Positions 14,212-22,494 are shown, counted from the first letter of the stretch. The stretch: DNA of 27,173 nt from an uncultured Bacteroidota bacterium (GCA_937920105.1 CALETH010000003.1:1-27173); one strand, 5' to 3'. A program made the numbers and translations. Notes: generated by a model not told the origin, from the sequence alone.

Positions 14212-17200
14212 TTCTTTTATAATGCTCTCTTGTTCAACTTCATGTTGTTTATGAGAACCAACGGCTGTGCTTGCTGCTGGCTTTCTTCCAACATAACGAA
14301 GTTTTTGAGTGGGGAGAATATCTTCTTGTAATTGTGATTGAAGAAAATTCCATGCACCCATATTTTTTGGTTCTTCTTGTAACCACACAATTTCTTTTGC
14401 GGTAGAATATTTTTTAAAAATATTTTGCAGTTGTTGTTGTGGATATGGATACAATTGTTCTATTCTCACTACAGCAATAGTATTGATATTTTTTTCATTG
14501 ATGGATTTCCATACATCGTAAAAAACTTTTCCGTTGCAAAGAATAACACGTTGTACATTATTAAGTGAACGTGTATCATCAAGAATTTCTTGAAAACTAT
14601 TTTTTGTAAAATCATTAATAGAAGAAATTACTAACGGATGACGTAGTAAACTTTTTGGTGTAGTGATAATTAATGGTTTACGTTTTCCACCATACATTTG
14701 TCTGCGGAGAACATGAAAATATTGTGCTGGTGTGGTGAGATTGCACACTTGCATATTTTCTTCTGCACAAAGTTGAAGAAAACGTTCCACTCGCGAACTG
14801 GAGTGTTCCGGACCTTGTCCTTCATAACCATGTGGAAGAAGAAGAACGAGATTAGAATTTTGCTGCCATTTTTGTTCACCAGCAGAAAGAAATTGGTCAA
14901 TAGTAATTTGAGCGCCGTTCACAAAATCTCCAAATTGTGCTTCCCACAAAACTAAAGAATTTTGTGCAGCAACACTGTATCCATAATCAAAACCCAACAC
15001 AGCAAATTCCGAAAGCAAACTATTGTGAACCGTAAATTTTGCTTGTGAAGTTTGAAGATTATTAAGTGGAATATATTTATTTCCATTGGTTACATCATAC
15101 AATACTGCGTGTCTGTGACTGAATGTTCCGCGTTCGCAATCTTCACCACTTAAACGTACTGGAACATTTTCGCAAACCAATGAACCAAATGCTAATGTTT
15201 CTGCTAAAGCCCAGTCAATTTTTGCATCATTCAAAGTAAAATGTTTTCTCTGTTCTAACATTTTTACTAATTTTGGATGAAGAGAAAAATTTTCTGGAAC
15301 AGTGCCAAGTTTTTCTACAATGCTTTGTAATAGTTCTGATGAAATTGTTGTTGAACGTGGTGGTAGAATTTCTTTTTTCGCAGTAGAAGGGAAGGAAACA
15401 ACTTTGTTATGAATTTCTTCATACGCATCATCAAAACGTTTTTTGGTTTCTTCTTTAAATTGTTGAACTTCTTCTTGAGAAATAAATTTTTCTTCAATCA
15501 ATTTTTTTGTGTATTGTTCTGAAACTGGAGTGTGTTCTTTAATCTTTTTATAAAGAAGTGGCTGTGTGTAACTTGGTTCATCACCTTCGTTATGTCCATA
15601 TTTACGATAACACACTAAATCAATCACCACATCTTTTTTAAATTCATTTTTGTACGCTAATGCAAGTGTTGCAATCTGTACTGCGGATTCCGGTTCATCA
15701 CCATTGACGTGAAAAATTGGTGCGTTAATAATTTTTGCAATATCAGTACAGTAGGAAGAAGAACGTGCATCTTTTGGAGATGTGGTAAAACCAATTTGAT
15801 TGTTGATTACGATGTGAATTGTTCCGCCAGTTCCATATCCTTCTAATTGAGAAAAACTAAGAGTTTCTGCAACAACACCTTGTCCCACAAATGCAGCATC
15901 ACCATGAATGAGAATAGGAACAAATATTTTTTTCTCACTATCATTATTTTGTTCTTGCAATGCCTTTACCATTCCTTCTACAACGGGATTGACTGCTTCT
16001 AAATGACTTGGGTTGCAGGCAACTTCTACAGAAATATCTTTTCCTTGTAACGAATGATATGTGCCTTCTGCTCCGAGATGATATTTTACATCTCCGGAAC
16101 CCTGCATAGTTTTTTTATCAATATTTCCTTCAAACTCTGCGAAAATTTTTGTAACAGCTTTGCGGATAGTATTTGCAAGAACATTTAATCTTCCGCGATG
16201 TGCCATTCCGATAAAAACTTTTTGTGTGCCGTTTTCTGCTAATCCATCTAAAATAGTATCAAGCATTGGCATCATGGATTCTCCACCTTCCAAAGAAAAT
16301 CTTTTTTGCCCGATAAATTTTGTATGAAGATAATTTTCAAAACTTTCTGCTTCTACAAGTTTTTTGAAAATATATTTTCTGCGGTTTTCACTCAGTGGAG
16401 TTTGTGGTGTTTCTATTTTTTGTTGTAACCAATTTCTTTCGGTAGAAGTATAGATGTGCATGTATTCTACACCAACGAAATTGCAATAAATATTTTGTAA
16501 AATTTCTATAATTTTTCGTAATACAATTTTTTTATTAGTAAAGAAAAATTCTTTATCCAAATCAGATGAAGTAAGTCCGTGATACGAAAGTTCTAATTCA
16601 GGGTGAGAAGTAGTGTTGCGTTGTAGTGGATTCAGTTGTGCAGTAAGATGTCCGTACGAACGATACGCATTGATAAGTTGCGTAACGTTGGATTGTTTTT
16701 CTGCTCCTTCCGATGATGATTGTGAAGTTGAGATTGGTAAAGAAAAAGAATTTGTATTTGCAGAAAATTGAAATGGTGCAAATGGTATTTTCAAATCAGA
16801 AAAAATTTGCATGTAGAAATTTTCTTCTCCCAAAAGTAATGTGTGAATGTACGCTAAAAATTGTCCGGACTCTGCACCTTGAATCACACGATGGTCATAC
16901 GTACACGTCATCGTCATCACTTTGCTGATACCAAGTGCGGAAAGTATTTCCGGAGAAACGGTTTGATGTGCAGCATCGTAGCCAATACTTCCCGTTGCAA
17001 TAATTGCACCTTGTCCGGGCATTAAACGCGGAGTGGAAGAAACTGTTCCCACTGTTCCGGGATTAGTGAGTGTGATGGTTGTAGATTGAAAATCTGTTGG
17101 AGCCAAACTTGCTTTGCGTGCTTTTTGGATGATAGAATCATACGCATGAAAAAATTCTTCAAAGTTCATTACGTTGGCACTTTTGATATTGGGAACAAGC

Positions 17201-17808
17201 AATGAACGCGAACCATCTTTTTTTGTAACATCAACAGCAATTCCAATATTGATTTCTGGTTTTTCATCTTTATAAGGTTCACCATTTACTCTGGCAAACG
17301 ATGTATTAATAGAGGGAAATTTTGCAAGTGCTTTGACTATTGCCCACGCAATAATATGTGTGTAGGAAATTTTTGGTTTTGAATTTGTAGTTAAATATTT
17401 ATTGATGAGTTGTCTATTTTCATCTAAAATTTTTACAGGAATTGTGCGAAGTGATGTTGCAGTTGGAATTGATAAACTTGCTTCCATATTTTCAACAATT
17501 TTTGCTGCAACTCCACTGATGGCTTTTGCATTTTGTTGGATTGTTGAAGATGTAGAGGAAATTTTTTCTGTAGTATGATGTCCGTTACTATTTCCATTAT
17601 AGAAATTTGGCGTTTTTCTATTTTGTGCCATTTCTTTTAATGAAGAAATAGAATGAGTTTCTACAATTTCATCAAAAAGATTTTTCCATGGTTCGTTCAC
17701 GGAATTCGGATTTTCTAAATATTCTTGTAAAACATCCCAAACATAATTGGTGTTTTGCCCGAATGATTCGAGAACTTCTTCTAATTTTTCTGTAGGGTTG
17801 GTTTCCAT
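14200..17808 (-). CDS. kgd: Fused 2-oxoglutarate decarboxylase/dehydrogenase E1 with E2 catalytic domain (Kgd type)
   Basis: Multifunctional TCA-cycle enzyme of 1202 aa, close to mycobacterial Kgd and corynebacterial OdhA (about 1220-1260 aa). A helical N-terminal segment (1-45: LEEVLESFGQNTNYVWDVLQ) is followed by a low-complexity linker. An E2-type acyltransferase domain lies at about 105-345, with active-site His306 in TYDHRVIQGAESG. The E1 part starts around 375 (NAYRSYGHLTAQLNPL) and shows GMAHRGRLNVLAN, a TPP/metal region GDAAFVGQG to NNQIGFTT (about 634-670), and YRKYGHNEGDEP. The transketolase-type pyrimidine domain has SGEDCERGTFSHRHAVL. No lipoyl domain is present, as in the actinobacterial fusion, so lipoate must come from another E2. 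It probably makes succinyl-CoA or succinic semialdehyde from 2-oxoglutarate. The start at 17808 has no clear SD. Confidence 0.92.
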   Translation of the reverse strand: METNPTEKLEEVLESFGQNTNYVWDVLQEYLENPNSVNEPWKNLFDEIVETHSISSLKEMAQNRKTPNFYNGNSNGHHTTEKISSTSSTIQQNAKAISGVAAKIVENMEASLSIPTATSLRTIPVKILDENRQLINKYLTTNSKPKISYTHIIAWAIVKALAKFPSINTSFARVNGEPYKDEKPEINIGIAVDVTKKDGSRSLLVPNIKSANVMNFEEFFHAYDSIIQKARKASLAPTDFQSTTITLTNPGTVGTVSSTPRLMPGQGAIIATGSIGYDAAHQTVSPEILSALGISKVMTMTCTYDHRVIQGAESGQFLAYIHTLLLGEENFYMQIFSDLKIPFAPFQFSANTNSFSLPISTSQSSSEGAEKQSNVTQLINAYRSYGHLTAQLNPLQRNTTSHPELELSYHGLTSSDLDKEFFFTNKKIVLRKIIEILQNIYCNFVGVEYMHIYTSTERNWLQQKIETPQTPLSENRRKYIFKKLVEAESFENYLHTKFIGQKRFSLEGGESMMPMLDTILDGLAENGTQKVFIGMAHRGRLNVLANTIRKAVTKIFAEFEGNIDKKTMQGSGDVKYHLGAEGTYHSLQGKDISVEVACNPSHLEAVNPVVEGMVKALQEQNNDSEKKIFVPILIHGDAAFVGQGVVAETLSFSQLEGYGTGGTIHIVINNQIGFTTSPKDARSSSYCTDIAKIINAPIFHVNGDEPESAVQIATLALAYKNEFKKDVVIDLVCYRKYGHNEGDEPSYTQPLLYKKIKEHTPVSEQYTKKLIEEKFISQEEVQQFKEETKKRFDDAYEEIHNKVVSFPSTAKKEILPPRSTTISSELLQSIVEKLGTVPENFSLHPKLVKMLEQRKHFTLNDAKIDWALAETLAFGSLVCENVPVRLSGEDCERGTFSHRHAVLYDVTNGNKYIPLNNLQTSQAKFTVHNSLLSEFAVLGFDYGYSVAAQNSLVLWEAQFGDFVNGAQITIDQFLSAGEQKWQQNSNLVLLLPHGYEGQGPEHSSSRVERFLQLCAEENMQVCNLTTPAQYFHVLRRQMYGGKRKPLIITTPKSLLRHPLVISSINDFTKNSFQEILDDTRSLNNVQRVILCNGKVFYDVWKSINEKNINTIAVVRIEQLYPYPQQQLQNIFKKYSTAKEIVWLQEEPKNMGAWNFLQSQLQEDILPTQKLRYVGRKPAASTAVGSHKQHEVEQESIIKEVIQ

Positions 17809-17825
17809 TGTAGTTTCAAAATTTT

Positions 17826-17869
17826 AGACTTGTCATCCCGCAATAGCGGGATAAAAACTTGACAAGTCT
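17826..17869. repeat. Nested inverted repeat (AGACTTGTC arms, ATCCCGC core)
   Basis: Outer arms AGACTTGTC (17826-17834) and GACAAGTCT (17861-17869) are perfect 9-bp complements. They enclose a core hairpin ATCCCGC/GCGGGAT with loop AATA and an unpaired AAAAACTT on one side. The TGTCATCCCGC start resembles the TGTCATTCCTGC of the two REP-like elements near phoH, which suggests a related family. It lies 18 bp upstream of the Kgd-like start codon. Confidence 0.65.
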
Positions 17870-17924
17870 TGATGTTGTTAATTGTTTTTTCTTTAATATA
17901 CAATTTTTTGAGAAAATTAAAAAA

Positions 17925-17964
17925 GTAGTGGAGTAGATGAGTAATGAAGTATATAAGTAGATTA
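17925..17964. repeat. Degenerate octamer tandem repeat GTANNNNA, upstream of kgd
   Basis: Five consecutive 8-bp units all begin GTA and end A (for example GTAGTGGA, GTAGATGA). It is the inverted counterpart of the array at the kgd stop codon. A looser pair of units (GTAGTGGT, GAAGTAGA) follows at 17996-18011, leading directly into the GACCTTGATT anchor. Confidence 0.75.
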
Positions 17965-18010
17965 CTTCTGGTAGTTTTACTACAATAAAGAAGATGGTAG
18001 TGGTGAAGTA

Positions 18011-18022
18011 GACCTTGATTTT
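18011..18022. repeat. GACCTTGATTTT anchor word
   Basis: Part of the dispersed AATCAAGGTC family. ACCTTGATTTT (18012-18022) is an exact inverted match to AAAATCAAGGT at 12253-12263. A TTGATT here could also act as a -35 for the downstream kinase, but the best -10 (CATAAT, 18040-18045) is at a poor 19-bp spacing. Confidence 0.5.
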
Positions 18023-18156
18023 TAATATTAAAAGATTGCCATAATTTTGTAGAGTCGGATGAAAATCCGCTCTTGTTATTTTTAACAAAAAAGTTTGCTC
18101 ATTATTAATTATTCATTGATAATGTTACATTCACTATTCTTGCTTGTTCATATCAC

Positions 18157-18180
18157 TTTTCGTAATTTCATATACGAAAA
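18157..18180. promoter_or_regulatory. 8-bp inverted repeat just upstream of the second hybrid kinase
   Basis: TTTTCGTA (18157-18164) and TACGAAAA (18173-18180) enclose an 8-bp spacer, 21 bp before the kinase ATG. It could be an operator or a leader hairpin that affects ribosome access, since no SD is visible. Based on symmetry and position only. Confidence 0.35.
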
Positions 18181-18201
18181 ATATTCTTTTCTATATCAAA
18201 A

Positions 18202-20106
18202 ATGCAGAATCCATCAAAAGAAAATAATGAATATCATGAGTTTATAGAAAAAGCGAATGATATTATTTATATGTTTGATTTGCAGGGAGATATTCTCTCT
18301 ATTAATCAAGTAGCAGAAAAACTATTAGGATATTCTCAAAATGAATTAATAGGAATGAATATCATGAGTCTTGTTGCTCCAGAATATATAAATTATGCTA
18401 CTACCGTGATAGAAAAAATATTATCAGGGCAAAATGAAACATCAACATATCAAATAAAAATTTTTACCAAAGATAAAAAAGAATTTTTTATGGAAGCCAA
18501 CGCTTGGTTAGTCTATAAAAACAATACACCAGTAGCAATACAAGGCATTGCTCGTGATATTACTGGAAGAAAATTTACAGAAGAAGCATTGTTAAAAAGT
18601 GAACAAAGATTAGAAGAAGCACATCGTATCGCAAAACTTGGTAATTGGGAATTTGATTTAGCAACACAACAAATTACATGGTCAAGTGAATTATTTAATT
18701 TATTTGATATGGATGTTGCGAAATCACCAAGTTTTCCGGAATACTTGTCCTTTATTCATCAAGAAACTGTACAAAGTCATCAACAAGAAATATACAAAGC
18801 GATGGTTGAAGGTGTTCCTTATGATTCCATCCATAAAGCAACTACACAAAAAAATAAAGTAAAATATTTTAATATGAGAGGGAAACCTCTCTACGATGAA
18901 TCTCAAAAAATATATAAGTTGGTGGGTACTGCTCAAGATATTACTGAACAAAAGGAATTGGAACAACGGTTAATCCAAGCACAAAAAATGGAAAGCATTG
19001 GTGTACTTGCTGGTGGAGTTGCTCATGATTTTAACAATGTCCTTACAATGATATTGAGTGCAGCAACAATTTTAAAAATGCAAACAGAAGAAGATTCCAA
19101 AACCAGTAAATATATTACCATGTTGATGGAAGCAGCAGAACGAGGAGCAACTACAGCAAAACAATTATTAATGTTTGCACGTTCAGATAAAATGTCCCTC
19201 AAAGCAATTTCAGTATCAGCAGTATTAACAGAAACAAGTCAATTGTTGCAACATACATTTCCTAAATCAATTACTATTACTGTAGAAAATACCCTTGCTG
19301 ATGGTGAAGATATCATTATGGGAGATAGTGGAAACATTCATCAAATAATTATCAACCTTGCTGTGAATGCAAAAGATGCAATGTCTAACACTGGAACATT
19401 ATCTCTTACATTACAAAAATGGGGTTACGAAAAAACTCAGCAACTTTTTCCTGATTGCCAACAATCTTCTTACATAGTTTTAACTATTAGCGATACTGGT
19501 AGTGGAATGACAGAGGAAGTAAAACAAAAAATGTTTGACCCATTTTTTACCACCAAAGAAATTGGTAAAGGTACAGGTCTTGGATTATCGATAGTCCATG
19601 GAATTGTGAAGAATCATAAAGCATATATTCATGTAGAAACCGAAGTAAATAAAGGAACATCTATTTCAATTTTTTTTCAAGATATGTCTGAAACAGAACA
19701 AAAACAGTTAAATCTTAAAGAGGCAAAAATGCAAAGTGGTAATGAGACAATTTTATTAGTTGATGATGAAGAAATTATACGGGATGCATGTGTGGATATT
19801 TTATCAGAATTTGGATACTCAACAATTGCCACACCTGATGGTCATACAGCACTTGATACTTATAAGAAGCAAAAAGAAAATATTGCATTAGCAATTATTG
19901 ATTTAGGAATGCCAAATATGGATGGTAAGGAATTACTACAACATCTTCTTATACTTAATCCCGAAATAAAAGTTATTATTGCTTCTGGATATGTTGACGA
20001 TGGAACGAAAAAAGAAATGTTACGCAAAGGAGCAAAAGATGTTATTGGAAAACCGTTTGGCGTGAATGAATTATTAGAGACTATACGAAAAGCATTAGAT
20101 AATTAA
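18202..20106 (+). CDS. Hybrid histidine kinase (PAS-PAS-HisKA-HATPase-REC)
   Basis: Soluble sensor kinase of 634 aa. PAS 1 covers about 10-125 (NDIIYMFDLQGDILSINQVAEKLLGY to GIARDITGRK). PAS/PAC 2 covers about 135-255, ending TAQDITEQKELE. The dimerisation domain has the GGVAHDFNNVL motif with phosphoacceptor His275. The HATPase shows NLAVNAKDAM, DTGSGM, DPFFTTKEIGKGTGLGLS and a glycine-rich lid. A C-terminal receiver (about 515-632) has Asp567 in AIIDLGMPNMDG and the lysine in VIGKPFG. The HDFNN-type H-box and single C-terminal REC are typical of large orphan hybrid kinases, several of which act through their own REC as a phosphate sink or brake. The stop codon is followed immediately by the ATG of the NlpC/P60 gene (TAAATG), so the two are almost certainly co-transcribed. 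Confidence 0.93.
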   Translation: MQNPSKENNEYHEFIEKANDIIYMFDLQGDILSINQVAEKLLGYSQNELIGMNIMSLVAPEYINYATTVIEKILSGQNETSTYQIKIFTKDKKEFFMEANAWLVYKNNTPVAIQGIARDITGRKFTEEALLKSEQRLEEAHRIAKLGNWEFDLATQQITWSSELFNLFDMDVAKSPSFPEYLSFIHQETVQSHQQEIYKAMVEGVPYDSIHKATTQKNKVKYFNMRGKPLYDESQKIYKLVGTAQDITEQKELEQRLIQAQKMESIGVLAGGVAHDFNNVLTMILSAATILKMQTEEDSKTSKYITMLMEAAERGATTAKQLLMFARSDKMSLKAISVSAVLTETSQLLQHTFPKSITITVENTLADGEDIIMGDSGNIHQIIINLAVNAKDAMSNTGTLSLTLQKWGYEKTQQLFPDCQQSSYIVLTISDTGSGMTEEVKQKMFDPFFTTKEIGKGTGLGLSIVHGIVKNHKAYIHVETEVNKGTSISIFFQDMSETEQKQLNLKEAKMQSGNETILLVDDEEIIRDACVDILSEFGYSTIATPDGHTALDTYKKQKENIALAIIDLGMPNMDGKELLQHLLILNPEIKVIIASGYVDDGTKKEMLRKGAKDVIGKPFGVNELLETIRKALDN

Positions 20107-20829
20107 ATGAAAAAATATCTACTTATTGTACTGTGTTCATTCGTACTTGTTGGATGTTCATCTTCTTCACGTTTTGTCAGCAAGGATGTTCCTCCAAAAA
20201 AATATGTAAAGAAAAAAACAGAACGCCGTTTTTCTTCTAAAGAAGTTGAAGAAGAAAAAAGAGAAAATGATAAGAAGGTTGATGTAAAAAAAGTTGCGGA
20301 AAAATATAAGAGTAAGAAAAATACTCCATCTGAAAAAACTCCACCTGTAGAAAAAGAAAAGCAATCACCAAAAGAAAAATCTTCAACACAAAAAACTTCT
20401 CCAAAAGAATCATCACAAAAAAATAATACTACTGCAAACAATACTATTGAACAACAGAAAATGATGGATGCAATTTTAGAGTGGATAGGAACACCCTATA
20501 AATATGGAGCACAAACAAAATCTGGTACAGATTGCTCCGGATTTACACAAGCGATATTTAATCAAGCCACCGAAATTAATTTAATGCGTTCTACAAAAGA
20601 CCAAGTGAAACATGGGAAGTCAATTTCTCGCGATAATCTTCAATTTGGAGATTTAATTTTTTTTAATACCACAGGTGAAAACCCATCTCATGTTGGAATT
20701 TATATTGGCGATGACATGTTTGCCCATGCAAGTGTAAGTTCTGGAGTAACACTTTCTTCACTGTATAGTTCCTATTACAAAAAACGTTACACCCAAGCCC
20801 GAAGAGTTGCTGAGTCAGTTATCAATTAA
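20107..20829 (+). CDS. NlpC/P60 family cell-wall hydrolase lipoprotein
   Basis: Lipoprotein of 240 aa with lipobox VLVGC (Cys17). A long, highly charged Lys/Glu/Ser/Pro linker (about 25-115) joins it to a C-terminal NlpC/P60 cysteine peptidase domain (about 118-236). Catalytic residues are visible: Cys143 in GTDCSGF, His195 in SHVGIYIG and a third polar residue, probably His207 in FAHASVSSGV. The preceding TPYKYGAQTKSG and following MRSTKDQ blocks are family hallmarks. Such enzymes cleave peptide cross-links in peptidoglycan, usually between D-gamma-glutamyl and meso-diaminopimelate. The linker would allow reach from the outer membrane to the wall. It starts with zero gap after a hybrid kinase, with no SD of its own outside the kinase coding end, so translational coupling is likely. 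Confidence 0.92.
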   Translation: MKKYLLIVLCSFVLVGCSSSSRFVSKDVPPKKYVKKKTERRFSSKEVEEEKRENDKKVDVKKVAEKYKSKKNTPSEKTPPVEKEKQSPKEKSSTQKTSPKESSQKNNTTANNTIEQQKMMDAILEWIGTPYKYGAQTKSGTDCSGFTQAIFNQATEINLMRSTKDQVKHGKSISRDNLQFGDLIFFNTTGENPSHVGIYIGDDMFAHASVSSGVTLSSLYSSYYKKRYTQARRVAESVIN

Positions 20830-20891
20830 CAATGGACAATGGAATTTTCATTACTCCTTGTTATTGCTCATTGAAAATTGAATCTTGCTTT
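20823..20891. repeat. Heptamer-phased repeats after the NlpC/P60 gene
   Basis: CAATTAA and two copies of CAATGGA lie in tandem at 20823-20843. The first contains the TAA stop of the NlpC gene. From 20864 to 20891 four 7-bp units begin TTG (for example TTGCTCA, TTGAAAA). AATTTTCA (20843-20850) and TGAAAATT (20872-20879) can pair, so the block may fold, but it lacks a GC-rich stem and is not a standard terminator. Confidence 0.55.
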
Positions 20892-20957
20892 TTGTATCCT
20901 CCATCACTATATTAAAAATCTACTCATCAAAAAATCTTACATAAGGAAAAAATTTCC

Positions 20958-22343
20958 ATGCAAAACGTCCTCTCATATCTTGAAACAAACAAAGAGCGTT
21001 ACCTTTCCGAGTTAAAAGAATTTCTTGCAATACCAAGTGTTAGTTCACAATCAGAACACAATAACGATACACAACGTTGTGCTCAATGGGTTTCAGAACA
21101 AATGAAAACTATTGGAATGCAAAATGTGCAAATTTTTCCAACAGCAGGACATCCAATAGTGTATAGTGAGTGGTTAGGAGCACCGGGAAAACCAACAGTA
21201 TTATTTTATGGACATTATGATGTTCAACCTGTTGACCCTCTGAATTTGTGGACAACTCCACCATTTGAAATGAGCGTACGAAATGGAAATATCTATGCTC
21301 GTGGTTCTGCTGATGATAAAGGGCAAGTGTATATTCACTTTAAAGGCATTGAAGCATTAATGAAGCAAACCGGTTCTTTACCAGTAAATATAAAAATGTT
21401 GATTGAAGGTGAAGAAGAAGTGGGAAGTGCCAATCTTGAAAAATTTGTCAAAGAACACAAACAACTTTTAAAATCTGATGTAGTACTTGTTTCTGATTCA
21501 GCAATGTACGCAAAAGGAGTTCCTTCTATTGTTTATGGATTGCGTGGACTTGCATATTTGGAATTAGAAGTAACAGGTCCCAATAGAGATTTGCATTCTG
21601 GAATGTTTGGTGGAGCAATTCACAATCCCATTCAAGCACTCAGTGAAATTATTGCTTCGTTGCATGATAAAAATGGTAAAGTAACAATCAAAGATTTTTA
21701 TAAAGATGTTCTTCCATTAACAAAGTTAGAACGAACTGCCTATAAAAAACTTCCTTATAATGAAAAACAATACGCCAAAGAACTTGGTGTAAAACAACTC
21801 TACGGGGAAAAAGGATTTACTACATTAGAAAGAATTTGGGGAAGACCTACGTTAGAATGCAATGGTATTTGGGGTGGATATACTGGCGAAGGTGCAAAAA
21901 CTGTTCTTCCATCAAAAGCATCCGCAAAAATTTCTTGTCGATTAGTACCAAATCAAAAATCTTCCAAAATTGCACAATTAGTAATTCAACACATAAAAAA
22001 GATTACTCCAAAAACTGTCGATTTAAAAATTAATTTACATCATGGTGGAGAAGCAGTAATTACACCGTTGGATAGTCCTGGTGTACAAGCAGCAATCTCT
22101 GCATTAGAAAAAGCATTTGGTAAAAAACCATTGTATCAAAGAGAAGGTGGGTCAATTCCTATCGTAGTGCAGTTTAAGCAATTATTAGGTTTGGATTCTG
22201 TACTTCTTGGTTTCGGATTACCTGATGAAAATGCACACTCTCCTGATGAACATTTGAATCTTGAAAACTTTTACGGCGGCATTAGGACCTCTGTACACTT
22301 TTTCAGTGAACTTGCAACTCACTGGAAGAATAAGAAGAAGTAA
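20958..22343 (+). CDS. M20 family dipeptidase
   Basis: Zinc-dependent dipeptidase/carboxypeptidase of 461 aa, the usual length of the CNDP/PepV-like M20 group. Metal and catalytic elements are all visible: FYGHYDVQP (His86 ligand, Asp88), ARGSADDKGQ (bridging Asp), EGEEEVGS (catalytic and ligand glutamates), LVSDSAM (Asp ligand) and NAHSPDE (C-terminal His ligand). The inserted dimerisation domain lies at about 200-355, with DLHSGMFGGAIHNP at its start. No signal peptide is present, so it acts in the cytoplasm on imported peptides. AAGGAAAA lies about 10 bp before the ATG. It is a single-gene unit closed by a strong terminator. Confidence 0.93.
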   Translation: MQNVLSYLETNKERYLSELKEFLAIPSVSSQSEHNNDTQRCAQWVSEQMKTIGMQNVQIFPTAGHPIVYSEWLGAPGKPTVLFYGHYDVQPVDPLNLWTTPPFEMSVRNGNIYARGSADDKGQVYIHFKGIEALMKQTGSLPVNIKMLIEGEEEVGSANLEKFVKEHKQLLKSDVVLVSDSAMYAKGVPSIVYGLRGLAYLELEVTGPNRDLHSGMFGGAIHNPIQALSEIIASLHDKNGKVTIKDFYKDVLPLTKLERTAYKKLPYNEKQYAKELGVKQLYGEKGFTTLERIWGRPTLECNGIWGGYTGEGAKTVLPSKASAKISCRLVPNQKSSKIAQLVIQHIKKITPKTVDLKINLHHGGEAVITPLDSPGVQAAISALEKAFGKKPLYQREGGSIPIVVQFKQLLGLDSVLLGFGLPDENAHSPDEHLNLENFYGGIRTSVHFFSELATHWKNKKK

Positions 22344-22353
22344 TGTACTCATA

Positions 22354-22383
22354 CCCTTCAAAAAACTTGAAGGGTTTTTTATT
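22354..22383 (+). terminator. Rho-independent terminator after the M20 dipeptidase
   Basis: CCCTTCAA (22354-22361) and TTGAAGGG (22367-22374) form a perfect 8-bp stem, followed by T6 and ATT. Confidence 0.9.
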
Positions 22384-22494
22384 GTAAATCTTCATCAATC
22401 CATTACACCTGCGTAACAATTTCGTAATGTATTTTTTCTTTCTTGAAAACAAAAAACAACTCATCATTTATTAACTTAATTCAAGGAGTCATTT

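Larger units (their letters stand above)
17809..18201. other. 393-bp divergent intergenic region rich in repeats, no gene
   Basis: This gap separates the divergent Kgd-like gene and the second hybrid kinase. It holds a nested inverted repeat (17826-17869), an octamer array (17925-17964) and the GACCTTGATT anchor (18011-18022). It also holds a small hairpin at 18052-18072 (CGGAT/ATCCG with outer GAG/CTC) and an 8-bp inverted repeat next to the kinase start. An open frame of 90 codons crosses these repeats on the minus strand but has no protein-like composition or RBS. Confidence 0.7.

Noticed and set aside
17816..18088. 90-codon minus-strand open frame upstream of kgd
   Set aside because: It runs through the nested inverted repeat and the octamer array, has low-complexity hydrophobic content, no RBS and no family resemblance.
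20103..20441. 112-codon minus-strand open frame
   Set aside because: Antisense to the low-complexity Lys/Glu linker of the NlpC/P60 protein; the phenylalanine/serine-rich product is the mirror of that bias.
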